Assembly (NCBI RefSeq): GCF_900184895.1
Contig: NZ_FXZK01000001.1
Location: forward strand, 992,001-1,056,000
Direction: 5' to 3'
Length of the DNA: 64,000 nt
From: Flavimaricola marinus
GTDB lineage: Bacteria; Pseudomonadota; Alphaproteobacteria; Rhodobacterales; Rhodobacteraceae
Below the pieces are notes generated by a model. It made no database searches, had not been told where the DNA came from, and saw only the letters and a list, made by a program, of their open reading frames with translations. This document shows, in pieces, positions 42,919 through 51,468 of this stretch. Made by a program: the position numbers and the translations under genes. Position 1 is the stretch's first letter. Each line of letters opens with the position of its first letter.

Positions 42919-44233
42919 CTCGCTCGGCTCCGTCTTGGGGGGCGGACACGATCGCGCTGAAATCGGGGCGCTGCGCGGCGCGGCCCAGCACCCAGTCGTA
43001 AACCTGCGCGACCTGTGCCGCCTTGGCCGACCATGTAAACCGCTCCATCACGCGGGCGTGGGCCGCATGCCCCATGCGCGACACTGAAGCAGGGTCGCGG
43101 GCCAAGCGGGACAAGGCCGCGCGAAATCCGGCGATGATCGCATCGCGGTCGCCCAGAGGAACGGTCACGCCCGTGTCGGCAGCGACCAATTCGCCCGGTC
43201 CAGCATAGTCCACGATCAACGGGACGAGGCCCATCGCCATGGCCTCCAGCACGACGCCGCCGCCGAATTCCCGCACCGACGGAAACGACAGCACGTCACA
43301 TGCGCCCGCAACCGACTGCACCTGCGCATGATCGACCCAGCCATGCAGGGTCAGGCCCGGCACCCCTTCGGCCATCGACCGCAACGCGGGCATCATCGGC
43401 CCGTCACCGAGGATATCGAGCGTCATCGCGCCCGATTGCAGCAGCGGGCGGGCGGCCTCGATAAGCATGTCGGGGCCCTTGTAAGGCACCAGCCGGCCGA
43501 TAAAGCAGGCACGCAACGGGCCATCCCCAGTGCGCGGTCGCATGGCGAACTTTGCGGGATCAATCGCGTTCTCGGGCAACCAGACAACGCGGTCCGCGCA
43601 GCTGGCCGGAAATTCCGAGGCGGTGTGGCGCGACCCGGCAAGGATCGCCGCCGTATTGGCCAGCATCGCCCCCCGCCCGGGGAGCAGCTTATAGGCACTC
43701 CGGATGTAGGACAGCCATTCCTTTTCCTGCCGACGGGCCGCTTCGAATTGCTTGGGCCAAGGGACGCCGCCATTCAGCGGGCCAAGCACGAAGGGCACCC
43801 CCGCCTTAGCGCATTTCTTGGCCAGCGAGCTCACGGTCGTCGGGCTGAGCGGGGTCACGCGGTGAACAATATCATAGGCCCCGGATTTGATATCCTTGCC
43901 AAATCGCTGCCAGACCAAGCGCTCGAAATAGGGGTAAGAGACCGCGTTGATCGCCTGCAACGTCGTCCAGCCCTTGCCATCGCCCATGCGCAACACCTTG
44001 CCCAGATGCCACAGCGGGCGGGCGATCGCCTCGCTGTCGATACAGGTGAAATCGCGACCCTCGGTCAGACCTGCCCGCAGAATGGCATCGCGATTGCGAA
44101 CCTGCGTCACGAGGTGCACGTCGGCCACCTCGGTCAAGGCGCGCGCCAATGACCAGCCGACCAGCGGCACGCTCACCCACTCCGGATTGGCGGCCTCCGC
44201 AATGACCAGAACGCGTGGACGCGGCGCCGTCAT
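42908..44233 (-). CDS. Glycosyltransferase family 4 (group 1)
   Basis: A 441-aa GT-B enzyme beginning MTAPRPRVLVIAEAANPEWV. It has the DIVHRVTPLSPTTVSS acceptor-side segment, GPLNGGVPWP, the hinge region ACFIGRLVPYKGPDMLIEAA, ILGDGPMMPAL and SVREFGGGVVLEAMAMGLVP near residue 345. The wording around GPLNGG resembles transferases that add mannose or glucose in exopolysaccharide loci, but the donor cannot be read. ATG 44233 overlaps the stop of the Wzy-like gene (ATGA); the longer open frame upstream is discarded. Confidence 0.88.
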   Translation of the reverse strand: MTAPRPRVLVIAEAANPEWVSVPLVGWSLARALTEVADVHLVTQVRNRDAILRAGLTEGRDFTCIDSEAIARPLWHLGKVLRMGDGKGWTTLQAINAVSYPYFERLVWQRFGKDIKSGAYDIVHRVTPLSPTTVSSLAKKCAKAGVPFVLGPLNGGVPWPKQFEAARRQEKEWLSYIRSAYKLLPGRGAMLANTAAILAGSRHTASEFPASCADRVVWLPENAIDPAKFAMRPRTGDGPLRACFIGRLVPYKGPDMLIEAARPLLQSGAMTLDILGDGPMMPALRSMAEGVPGLTLHGWVDHAQVQSVAGACDVLSFPSVREFGGGVVLEAMAMGLVPLIVDYAGPGELVAADTGVTVPLGDRDAIIAGFRAALSRLARDPASVSRMGHAAHARVMERFTWSAKAAQVAQVYDWVLGRAAQRPDFSAIVSAPQDGAERDVV

Positions 44234-45612
44234 AGCACTGCCCGCAAGGGTTCGGGGCGGGGCTTGCCCTGCGGCACGAACTGCTCGGCATAGCCCATCA
44301 GCGCCCCGGCCAAGAGCCACGTCAGCGGTGTGAGCGTCGCATTCGGAATGAGATCGATGCAGTTGATCGCCAGCAGCAGGGCCACCGGCCCGACAAAGGG
44401 CGACATCGCGGCCGGATCGCCCGCCATCGCCTTCTTCCACATCAGGAATATCGGTAGGGTAAGCAGGCCGAATTCGGCCAGAAAGCCAAGCCAGCCAAAC
44501 ACACCGATCACGATGATCCAGCGACCGTCGGTGATGGTCAGAATGCGGCCGCTGTTGCCGTCCAATATGTGATTGCGGCCCCAGATGCCCCAGCCGAAAA
44601 CCGGTTTTCCATAGGCGCGTTCGACCAGAATATCCTCGTTGTCAAAGCGGACGCGAAGCGAGTTTGACCGCTCCGGATCAATCTGCGCGGCCAGATGCAG
44701 GATCTCCTCCGTGGGGACGACATCCACGCTCTTGAGCATCGGATAGGCCAAGGCGACAACGGCAAACAGCACCGCGACATGCATCAGCATCCGGCGCCCC
44801 GCGACCAGTAGCAGTGGCACGGCCCCGATCGCATAGAGCAATGACCCAAGCGATTTGCACAGGATCAGGACGGCCATCAAATAGAGGGCACAGATGGCAT
44901 AGTAGGCCTTGTTGCGGCGCGGTTCCGCACGGGCAAGGGCCACGGCCGCGACGACGCTGGTCATCGCAAAGAACGCCACCCAAAGGCCGTGATACAGAAA
45001 CACGATGGGGCGAAACCCGTCGCCACGGATCATCTGCTCAAAATTGTGCTGGAAATAGCCATAGATCCAGATGTTGAGCTGCGGGCTCAGACGAACCTCC
45101 AGCAGCATCGGCAACGAATAGATCATCCCGCCAAGGAAAAGCGCCAGCAGAATGTCGCGCTGATCCTGTTCAGATTTCAGAAACGCCCGCGCCAAAAGGA
45201 ACGGCGCCACAAGCACGCTCTGCTGCACCATCAGGGCCACCGCTTCGCGCAGGCGCAGTCCGGGCAGACCGACCTGGCCATAGAAAACAGGCTCCGGATT
45301 GGTCAATACGGTGGCGAATGGGGAAAAAACGAACACCGCGAGCAATACCCTCAGAGCGGTCGATTCCGGGATGAACTGCACCTTGCCGCGATATAGCGCG
45401 AGGCTCAGGACAATGACCATCAGGCTGGGGATGGTCTCCTTGTTCAGCGGGGGCATCAGTGGAAAGTCGAATCCGGCCGGGGGCGGCGGCAGGAAAAGAT
45501 ACCCGATCAACAGGCACGCGATCAGGGCGCGGCCCGGCGGCAGCGCCCTGAACAGAAGGACAGAGGCAACCGGCCACAACACAAGGGCAAGAGAGGCAAC
45601 GGCATTGGGCAC
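44230..45612 (-). CDS. O-antigen ligase/Wzy-like polysaccharide polymerase
   Basis: A 460-aa polytopic membrane protein with about ten to twelve helices and one large periplasmic loop (about residues 320-385) containing RSNSLRVRFDNEDILVERAYGKP followed by GWGIWGRNHIL. This W-G-W-G style loop is seen in WaaL/Wzy ligase-polymerase families. In this locus it is the best candidate for polymerising flipped repeat units. The start codon is GTG at 45612 with only a weak upstream AAAG. A terminator (45712-45740) lies between it and the ExoY-like gene, so it needs its own promoter or read-through. Confidence 0.82.
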   Translation of the reverse strand: MPNAVASLALVLWPVASVLLFRALPPGRALIACLLIGYLFLPPPPAGFDFPLMPPLNKETIPSLMVIVLSLALYRGKVQFIPESTALRVLLAVFVFSPFATVLTNPEPVFYGQVGLPGLRLREAVALMVQQSVLVAPFLLARAFLKSEQDQRDILLALFLGGMIYSLPMLLEVRLSPQLNIWIYGYFQHNFEQMIRGDGFRPIVFLYHGLWVAFFAMTSVVAAVALARAEPRRNKAYYAICALYLMAVLILCKSLGSLLYAIGAVPLLLVAGRRMLMHVAVLFAVVALAYPMLKSVDVVPTEEILHLAAQIDPERSNSLRVRFDNEDILVERAYGKPVFGWGIWGRNHILDGNSGRILTITDGRWIIVIGVFGWLGFLAEFGLLTLPIFLMWKKAMAGDPAAMSPFVGPVALLLAINCIDLIPNATLTPLTWLLAGALMGYAEQFVPQGKPRPEPLRAVL

Positions 45613-45711
45613 GACGTGACTTTATGCGTCCTTTGGTGTCTATGGTTTGTCGATCTCGCTATAGAATGCGATCTTTCGCTAAACTTGGTAAATAGCCTAG
45701 CGATGCGGCAG

Positions 45712-45740
45712 AAAAATGGCCCCGCAAAGCGCAGGGCCAT
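45712..45740 (-). terminator. Rho-independent terminator after the ExoY-like gene
   Basis: Read leftward, ATGGCCC pairs exactly with GGGCCAT across an 11-nt loop and is followed directly by TTTTT. It starts 27 nt after the stop of the ExoY-like gene. It would separate or attenuate transcription between that gene and the rest of the leftward polysaccharide operon. Confidence 0.75.
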
Positions 45741-45766
45741 GAATTCGCAACAGCTTGAAGTGTGGC

Positions 45767-46447
45767 CTAGTGGCCGGTGCCCGAAAGCACGACCTTGACC
45801 GTCTGGGCAATCACCTTGAGATCGGTCCCCAAGGACATCGCCCGGTAATACCGCGAGTCATAGTCGGCCCGCTCGAAAAAGCTCGTCTCGTTGCGCTCGG
45901 AAACCTGCCAGAAGCCTGTGACGCCGGGCAGCATCTCGTAGTATTCATTTCCGGGATACATGCTTTTCTGGCAGATCATGATCGGGCGCGGACCAACGAT
46001 CGACATCTCGCCTTTGAACACATTCCAAAGCTGCGGCAACTCGTCCAGAGAGGACTTCCGAAGGAAACGACCGATCGCTGTGGTGCGGGGATCGTTGACC
46101 AGCTTCTGATGGCAGTCCCACTCGATCCGGGCGACAGGGTTGGCTTCCAGATAGCTGTCCAGCGTCTCTTCGGCATTCACGACCATCGTGCGCAGCTTCC
46201 ACATCCGGAAGGTGCGGCCGCCCTTGCCGAGACGGGGCTGAACGTAAAACGGGTTCCGGCCATCCAACGCCACGAGCAAAGCCAGCACCAGCACCGTCAG
46301 TGCAACAGGGACGGAAGCGACGACAACAATGAGCAAATCGAGGCCGCGCTTGAAAAAGCGGCGGTAAGCACCTCCAAGATGAACCGAGGCAGACACGGGC
46401 CGTGGCAGATGGGCACCGGTGTAAGAAGAACGATACTGATAACTCAC
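45767..46447 (-). CDS. ExoY/WbaP-type undecaprenyl-phosphate sugar transferase
   Basis: A 226-aa initiating transferase. It has an N-terminal hydrophobic segment (RGLDLLIVVVASVPVALTVL) and then the polyprenyl-phosphate hexose-1-phosphate transferase signatures FYVQPRLGKGGRTFRMWKLR, SSLDELPQLWNVFKGEMSIV followed by GPRP, and PGVTGFWQVSERN. It should load the first sugar-1-phosphate on undecaprenyl phosphate at the inner membrane. I chose a GTG start at 46447 because GGGAGG lies 7 nt upstream and the resulting length equals that of rhizobial ExoY; the frame is open to 46498. It is followed by a terminator and preceded by about 800 bp without genes. Confidence 0.9.
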   Translation of the reverse strand: MSYQYRSSYTGAHLPRPVSASVHLGGAYRRFFKRGLDLLIVVVASVPVALTVLVLALLVALDGRNPFYVQPRLGKGGRTFRMWKLRTMVVNAEETLDSYLEANPVARIEWDCHQKLVNDPRTTAIGRFLRKSSLDELPQLWNVFKGEMSIVGPRPIMICQKSMYPGNEYYEMLPGVTGFWQVSERNETSFFERADYDSRYYRAMSLGTDLKVIAQTVKVVLSGTGH

Positions 46448-47250
46448 TATTTTCCCTCCCCAGGGACTCCGCACAAACAACACACGGACTGAACACATCT
46501 ACAGTTTCACTGTTCCAGCAACAGCGACGGTCAAATGACCTAACTCGTCAAGATGCCCACCCAACTCGCTCCCTTTCGGCAGATCGTCGGACCCCACGGA
46601 CAAATCTCTTTGGTCCTGTCGCGACCGAAGCCGCTCTTCAAATCCTTCATCGTCGTCATCAAACAACTTATGCACCAACTAACCACTCAATTAGGATTTC
46701 AGTCAATTGCGACTCAAATCCCTACGGCTGGACAACACCGATTTTTGGGGCCTTTTCACAAGGTTAACAGTGCCTAAATAGGCCGACCCCCGAGACATTA
46801 TAAGGGGGAAAACAGACCCGTTTTGCTCCTACTTCCCGGCACCTGAACAATCAAAACCACAGGTTGTAATTTCCGCCGGGATAACGACGATTGACCCCGA
46901 AATGGAAACAATGGGGGCACATTTTGGCGATTGGGGGCCTCGGGCGCCGAAATGCAGATCGACCTTCGCAGCAACCGAATTGACTAATTCTACCTTAGAT
47001 TGTGCTATTCGGTCGGCAAACCGCTGCGCCGGCCACGCGAATATGGCAACAAGATGGCCCCCGAGTGTCGCGGTTGGGGGCGGCTCCGGGCGATTTCTTG
47101 TCGCAGTGATAAAAGTTTTAGGGATCGACCCCGATTCAGCGACAATCGTGGCGCGGAGCACAAATTGTCCGCAAAAGTGACCTCAAACCGGCGCAACCGA
47201 TTCGGCCTGCAACAGGTCCGGGCGCGACCGATGCCGCAGGGTTCGCGCGT
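46448..47250. other. Long gene-free, AT-richer region upstream of the ExoY-like gene
   Basis: About 800 bp without a convincing reading frame, AT-richer than its surroundings. It holds short repeated words: GATTGACCCCGA (46889-46900) and GATCGACCCCGA (47123-47134), plus several TTGGGGGC-like boxes near 46930, 47070 and 46745. It also contains a rightward sigma-70-like promoter (46980-47008) with no protein gene in front of it. It must contain the leftward promoter of the ExoY-like gene. Confidence 0.55.
46980..47008 (+). promoter_or_regulatory. Sigma-70-like promoter without a downstream gene
   Basis: TTGACT (46980-46985), a 17-bp spacer, and TGCTAT (47003-47008). Transcription would run rightward from about 47015 toward the 3' end of the leftward modC gene. 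No open frame of note starts there, so it could make a small RNA or a modC antisense transcript, or it could be chance in an AT-rich patch. Confidence 0.35.
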
Positions 47251-48342
47251 TCAGGCTCCGCCGTGCACGGCTCCGATATCGCCGGGGGCCACCGAGACGG
47301 TCTTGATCACCGTGTGCACCGGCACACCGGCGGCAAGGTTCAGCGCTCTGGCCGATCGGCGGGTGATCCGGGCCAGAAGCAGCTCTTCTCCGACCGCGAT
47401 CTGCACCACCGCACCGGGGCCATCGCCTTGCCGTAGAGCGGTCACCACGCCGGACAGGATATTCAACGCCGAAATCCCCTCGGGGCGGTCCAGCGCGATC
47501 ATCACGTCCTGCGCCTCGATACGCAGCCGCAGGCGCTGACCCACCGGTTCGGCCAGCGCCGGCACGAACAGGCGTCCGCCCGCGCAGGCCAGCTCGGTCA
47601 GGCCGTCGGGATCATGGGCAACCACGGTCGCGCTCAGCACCGCACCCGCTCCACGCACGCCCAGTTGCGGCACCAGTGCCGGGTCCGACAAAACCTCGGC
47701 AACCGGGCCACAGGCCCGAACCCCGCCCTCCTCGATCAGCACCAGCGTCGTTGCCAACTGCGCCACTTCGTCAAGAGCATGGCTGACGTAAAGGATCGGC
47801 ACCTTCGTTTCATCACGCAGTCGGGCGAGATAGGGCAGAATCTCCGCCTTGCGCGGGCCGTCCAGCGCCGCCAAGGGCTCATCCATCAGCAGCATCGCGG
47901 GCCGCGCCATCAGCGCCCGGCCAATCGCCACTCGCTGCTTCTCGCCACCAGACAGGCGCGAGGGCCGGCGCTCCAGCAACGACGCAATACCCAACAGGTC
48001 TGCCACCTCGTCGACACTCGGGCCTGCACCCGCGTTGAACCGCAAGCCATATTCCAGATTGCCGCGCACCGTCAGATGCGGGAACAAGCGGCCTTCCTGA
48101 AATACATAGCCCACCCGTCGTTTGTGCGGCGGCAGCCAGATGCGGGCCGCCGCGTCCTGTAGGACACGGCCGTCGACCACAACGCGGCCTTCGTCCGGGC
48201 GCATCAGCCCGGCGACGGCATCGACCACTGTCGTCTTGCCCGCCCCGGATCGGCCAAACAGCGCCGTCACGCCTTGGGGCGCCTCAAAGGCAACGTCGAG
48301 GGAGAACTCGGCAAAGCGATGGCGCAGCGCGATCTCAAGCAT
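47251..48342 (-). CDS. modC: Molybdate ABC transporter ATP-binding protein ModC
   Basis: A 363-aa protein. The ATPase domain has Walker A LFGRSGAGKTT (about residues 28-38), signature LSGGEKQRVAIGRAL and Walker B AMLLMDEPLAALD. The C-terminal third carries a molybdate-binding TOBE domain (about residues 290-360). The order FGRSGAGKTT plus TOBE is characteristic of ModC rather than of other importers. ATG 48342 gives the standard start MLEIALRHRF and overlaps modB by 8 nt; an upstream ATG at 48357 is possible. It energises molybdate uptake with ModB and ModA. Confidence 0.95.
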   Translation of the reverse strand: MLEIALRHRFAEFSLDVAFEAPQGVTALFGRSGAGKTTVVDAVAGLMRPDEGRVVVDGRVLQDAAARIWLPPHKRRVGYVFQEGRLFPHLTVRGNLEYGLRFNAGAGPSVDEVADLLGIASLLERRPSRLSGGEKQRVAIGRALMARPAMLLMDEPLAALDGPRKAEILPYLARLRDETKVPILYVSHALDEVAQLATTLVLIEEGGVRACGPVAEVLSDPALVPQLGVRGAGAVLSATVVAHDPDGLTELACAGGRLFVPALAEPVGQRLRLRIEAQDVMIALDRPEGISALNILSGVVTALRQGDGPGAVVQIAVGEELLLARITRRSARALNLAAGVPVHTVIKTVSVAPGDIGAVHGGA

Positions 48343-49054
48343 CCGGTCGCCCCGCATTCTCGCCGCGCACCCGCGCCTGCACCCGGCGGGCCAGCACCTC
48401 GGAAGCTGCCAAAGCCCCCAGCGCGATGACCACCGACACGATCACCAGCCGCCACACCGACGCCTCGCCCCCCGGCACCTGCAAAAAGGCATAGATCGCC
48501 GAGGGCAGCGTCCGGGTCTCGCCGGGGATGTTCGAAACAAACGTGATCGTCGCCCCGAACTCCCCCATCGCCTTGGCAAAGGCGAGCACCGCCCCCGCCA
48601 AAACACCGGGCAGGATCAATGGCAAGGTGATGGTGACAAAGACCCACAGCTTCGACGCCCCCAAGGTCGCCGCCGCCTGCTCCAGCTTCGGGTCCACCGC
48701 CTCGATCGACAGACGGATCGCGCGCACCATCAGCGGAAAGGCCATCACCGCGGCCGCCAGCGCCGCACCGGTCCAGCGGAAGGCCAGAACGAGACCGAAA
48801 GTCTGCTCCAGAAACGCGCCCACCGGGCCGCGCCGCCCAAAGGTCAGCAGCAGCAGGTATCCGGTCACCACCGGCGGCAGGATCAGCGGCAGATGCACCA
48901 AGCCATTCAAAAGGGCGCGGCCGGGAAAGCGCCAGCGAGCCAGCGCATAGGCCGTCAGGATGCCGAACGGCAGGCTCAGCACCGTCGCCCAGAACGCCAC
49001 CTTCAGCGAAAGCGCCACCGCCTGCCATTCCTCCGGGCCAAGCCAATCGGTCAT
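48335..49054 (-). CDS. modB: Molybdate ABC transporter permease ModB
   Basis: A 239-aa inner-membrane protein with about five helices. It starts WLGPEEWQAVALSLKVAFWA and has the ABC coupling motif EAVDPKLEQAAATLGASKLW (EAA-x3-G-type loop). Other typical ModB stretches are LPLILPPVVTGYLLL and AKAMGEFGATITFVSNIPGE. Its ATG overlaps the modA stop by 4 nt. It forms the transmembrane channel for molybdate (or tungstate), supplying the Mo cofactor pathway represented nearby by mobA. Confidence 0.95.
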   Translation of the reverse strand: MTDWLGPEEWQAVALSLKVAFWATVLSLPFGILTAYALARWRFPGRALLNGLVHLPLILPPVVTGYLLLLTFGRRGPVGAFLEQTFGLVLAFRWTGAALAAAVMAFPLMVRAIRLSIEAVDPKLEQAAATLGASKLWVFVTITLPLILPGVLAGAVLAFAKAMGEFGATITFVSNIPGETRTLPSAIYAFLQVPGGEASVWRLVIVSVVIALGALAASEVLARRVQARVRGENAGRPDA

Positions 49055-49803
49055 TGCGGCAGCACCTCAAAGCCCTCGGCCTCGAAGATCTCCCGCGCAA
49101 CGGGACCGTTCAGATACCGACGCAATACCGACGCGATATTCAAAGGGTTTTCGGCCAGTTCCGCGACCGGATACCGGATCGGCGGATGGCTTTCCGGCGG
49201 AAAGGTCCAGAGCACGGTCACGGCGTCCGACGCCACCGCATCGGTCGCATAAACGATACCAAGCGGAGCCTCGCCCAGCGCCACCAGCATCAGCGCCGCG
49301 CGGACGTTGTCCACCGGGGCCAGATGCGGCGCCAGCGCCTCCCACTGACCATAATATTGCAACGCCGCGCGGGCATACTGCCCCGCCGGGACGGCATCGG
49401 GAAGGCCAATGGACAATCGACCATCACCCCCGAGTAGTTCTTTTATATCAGGGGCTTGCGCTGGATCGATCGGAGCCAAACCGACACCGGCTCCGATCAA
49501 TACCAACGTGTTGGAAAGCAGGTCTGCGCGGCTCCCCTCGCGGATCAGCCCTTCCTGCTCGAGCACATCCATCCATTCGGAATTGGCCGAAACAAACAGA
49601 TGCGCCGGCGCGCCTTGCCGGATCTGCTGCGCCATCGTCGCGCTGCCGCCATAAGAGATGACAACGTCATGGCCGGTCTCCGCCTCGAATTCGGCCGCAA
49701 CGGCATCGAGCGCGTTGGCGAGACTTGCAGCCGCAAAAACAACGACTTGCTCGGCCCTCAGAGGGGCGGCAAGCAGGCAGAGCAAGAGGGCAATCCGGAT
49801 CAT
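49051..49803 (-). CDS. modA: Molybdate-binding periplasmic protein ModA
   Basis: A 250-aa protein with a signal peptide (MIRIALLLCLLAAPLRAEQ). The mature start is VVVFAAASLANALDAVAAEF, the classic ModA opening in which serine/alanine backbone groups hold the oxyanion. FVSANSEWMDVLEQEGL and YGGSATMAQQIRQGAPA are also family sequences. It captures molybdate in the periplasm. It is first of modABC, which start 40 bp after the scoB gene. No typical ModE box was recognised upstream, so it may depend on read-through or an unrecognised promoter. Confidence 0.95.
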   Translation of the reverse strand: MIRIALLLCLLAAPLRAEQVVVFAAASLANALDAVAAEFEAETGHDVVISYGGSATMAQQIRQGAPAHLFVSANSEWMDVLEQEGLIREGSRADLLSNTLVLIGAGVGLAPIDPAQAPDIKELLGGDGRLSIGLPDAVPAGQYARAALQYYGQWEALAPHLAPVDNVRAALMLVALGEAPLGIVYATDAVASDAVTVLWTFPPESHPPIRYPVAELAENPLNIASVLRRYLNGPVAREIFEAEGFEVLPQ

Positions 49804-49843
49804 GGCTCCACCGTCCGCCCCCTTGCGTGCTTTGGCAAGCGCC

Positions 49844-50467
49844 TTAGACGATGGTCGCCTCTGTCGCGGCGCGCAATTCGTCCTCGGTGACGCCGTCGGC
49901 GCATTCGACGATCTTCAGACCGCCCTCGACAACATCGAGCACACCCAGATTGGTGATGATGCGATCCACCACTGCCTTGCCGGTCAGCGGCAGGGTGCAA
50001 GCCTTGAGAACCTTGCTGTCGCCGTGCTTGTTGGTGTGATCCATCACCACGATGACACGGCCGACACCGGCGACCAGATCCATGGCTCCGCCCATGCCCT
50101 TGACCAACTTGCCGGGGATCATCCAGTTGGCGAGATCGCCGTTCTCGGCGACTTCCATGGCACCCAGAATGGCCGCAGCGATCTTGCCGCCACGGATCAT
50201 TCCGAATGATGTGGCGCTATCGAAATACGATGTGCGGGCCAGTTCGGTGATGGTCTGCTTGCCAGCGTTAATCAAATCAGGGTCTTCGTCGCCCTCATAG
50301 GGGAACGGGCCCATGCCCAACATGCCGTTCTCGGACTGCAGGGTGATGTCCTTGTCGCCCACATAGTTGGCGACCAGCGTCGGGATGCCGATGCCAAGGT
50401 TCACATACCAGCCGTCTTCCAGTTCTTCTGCTGCGCGGGCAGCCATCTGATTGCGATCCCAAGGCAT
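49844..50467 (-). CDS. scoB: 3-oxoacid (succinyl-CoA:acetoacetate) CoA-transferase subunit B
   Basis: A 207-aa subunit with the active-site glutamate in the SENGMLGMGPFP motif (about residue 46) and the glycine-rich VNLGIGIPTLVANYV at 22-36. The terminal KIVECADGVTEDEL is conserved in ScoB/AtoA enzymes. With ScoA it moves CoA from succinyl-CoA to acetoacetate for ketone-body or PHB-linked metabolism. ATG 50467 overlaps the scoA stop (TAATG). A longer open frame to 50629 lies within scoA and is ignored. Confidence 0.95.
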   Translation of the reverse strand: MPWDRNQMAARAAEELEDGWYVNLGIGIPTLVANYVGDKDITLQSENGMLGMGPFPYEGDEDPDLINAGKQTITELARTSYFDSATSFGMIRGGKIAAAILGAMEVAENGDLANWMIPGKLVKGMGGAMDLVAGVGRVIVVMDHTNKHGDSKVLKACTLPLTGKAVVDRIITNLGVLDVVEGGLKIVECADGVTEDELRAATEATIV

Positions 50468-51171
50468 TATGCAGACTCCTTCTTGCGGGTGGTGCGCTGT
50501 TCGATACGCTTTTCGTGGTCGCCCTGAATGATGCGGTGCACATAGATGCCGGGCAGGTGGATCGCGTCGGGGTCCAGCGATCCGCGCGGCACGATCTCTT
50601 CCACCTCGGCGATGCAAACCTTGCCACACATGGCGGCAGGCGGATTGAAATTGCGCGCGGTCTTGCGGAAGATCAGGTTGCCGGTGTCATCGGCCTTCCA
50701 AGCCTTTACAATGGCCAGATCGGCAAAGATGCCGTGCTCCATGATGTAGGTCTCGCCGTTGAAATCCTTGTGCTCCTTGCCCTCGGCGATGACGGTGCCG
50801 ACGCCGGTCTTGGTATAGAAGCCGGGGATACCACAGCCACCGGCCCGCATCCGCTCGGCGAGCGTTCCCTGCGGATTGAACTCAAGCTCCAATTCGCCGG
50901 ACAGATACTGGCGCATGAATTCGGCATTCTCGCCCACATAGGAAGAGATCATCTTCTTCACTTGCCGGGTCTGCAAAAGGATGCCGATGCCAAAGTCATC
51001 CACCCCCGCGTTGTTGCTGGCAAAGGTCAGATCCTTGGTGCCGGCCTCCTTGATCGCCTGCAACAGCAGTTCGGGAATGCCGCACAGGCCAAAGCCACCA
51101 GCGGCAATGAACATGCCGTCGAACAGCAGGCCATCAAGAGCCGTTGCCGCGTCGGGATAGATCTTCTTCAT
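50467..51171 (-). CDS. scoA: 3-oxoacid CoA-transferase subunit A
   Basis: A 234-aa subunit with the CoA-binding glycine loop LFDGMFIAAGGFGLCGIPE (residues 15-33), NNAGVDDFGIGILLQTRQVK, and GAGGCGIPGFYT-type sequence near residue 115 (RAGGCGIPGFYTKTGVGT). It pairs with ScoB, which follows with a 1-nt overlap. A leftward promoter should lie in the roughly 300 bp gene-free gap up to mobA. Confidence 0.95.
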   Translation of the reverse strand: MKKIYPDAATALDGLLFDGMFIAAGGFGLCGIPELLLQAIKEAGTKDLTFASNNAGVDDFGIGILLQTRQVKKMISSYVGENAEFMRQYLSGELELEFNPQGTLAERMRAGGCGIPGFYTKTGVGTVIAEGKEHKDFNGETYIMEHGIFADLAIVKAWKADDTGNLIFRKTARNFNPPAAMCGKVCIAEVEEIVPRGSLDPDAIHLPGIYVHRIIQGDHEKRIEQRTTRKKESA

Positions 51172-51468
51172 CGCTCATACCTTTCTCTACGGTGTCGCGC
51201 TAAACGCAACGCCCTCCCCTATGGAATGCCGCGACTCCAGCGAAAGGGCAAGCCTTTGCAATATCCTTTCGCGTCTCGGCGCTTCAGGCTTACTTTTGTG
51301 CGGACCGATCGCACGAACATGGCGAAACGGACGGCGGATCCGGCGTCCACGGGCACAAGCTGGAGCCAAGACGGTTCAACGCGCCCTACCGGGATTCCGT
51401 ACGAGCTCACGCAGACGCCCCTGTACAACGTCTTGCGCTCGGTGCGGGGGCGCGCTTATCACAACCAC

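Noticed and set aside
11682-46447. The whole polysaccharide locus as a recent genomic island
   Set aside because: No integrase, transposase, flanking tRNA or direct repeats were seen, and coding GC looks like that of the neighbours; only intergenic patches are AT-richer.
49804-49843. CTTGC...GCAAG hairpin between scoB and modA as a ModE or Mo-responsive site
   Set aside because: Only five pairs and no match to a ModE-type box; too weak to call.
51172-51468. A gene or riboswitch in the gap between scoA and mobA
   Set aside because: Open frames here have no family features and no convincing conserved RNA fold was recognised; treated as a divergent promoter region.
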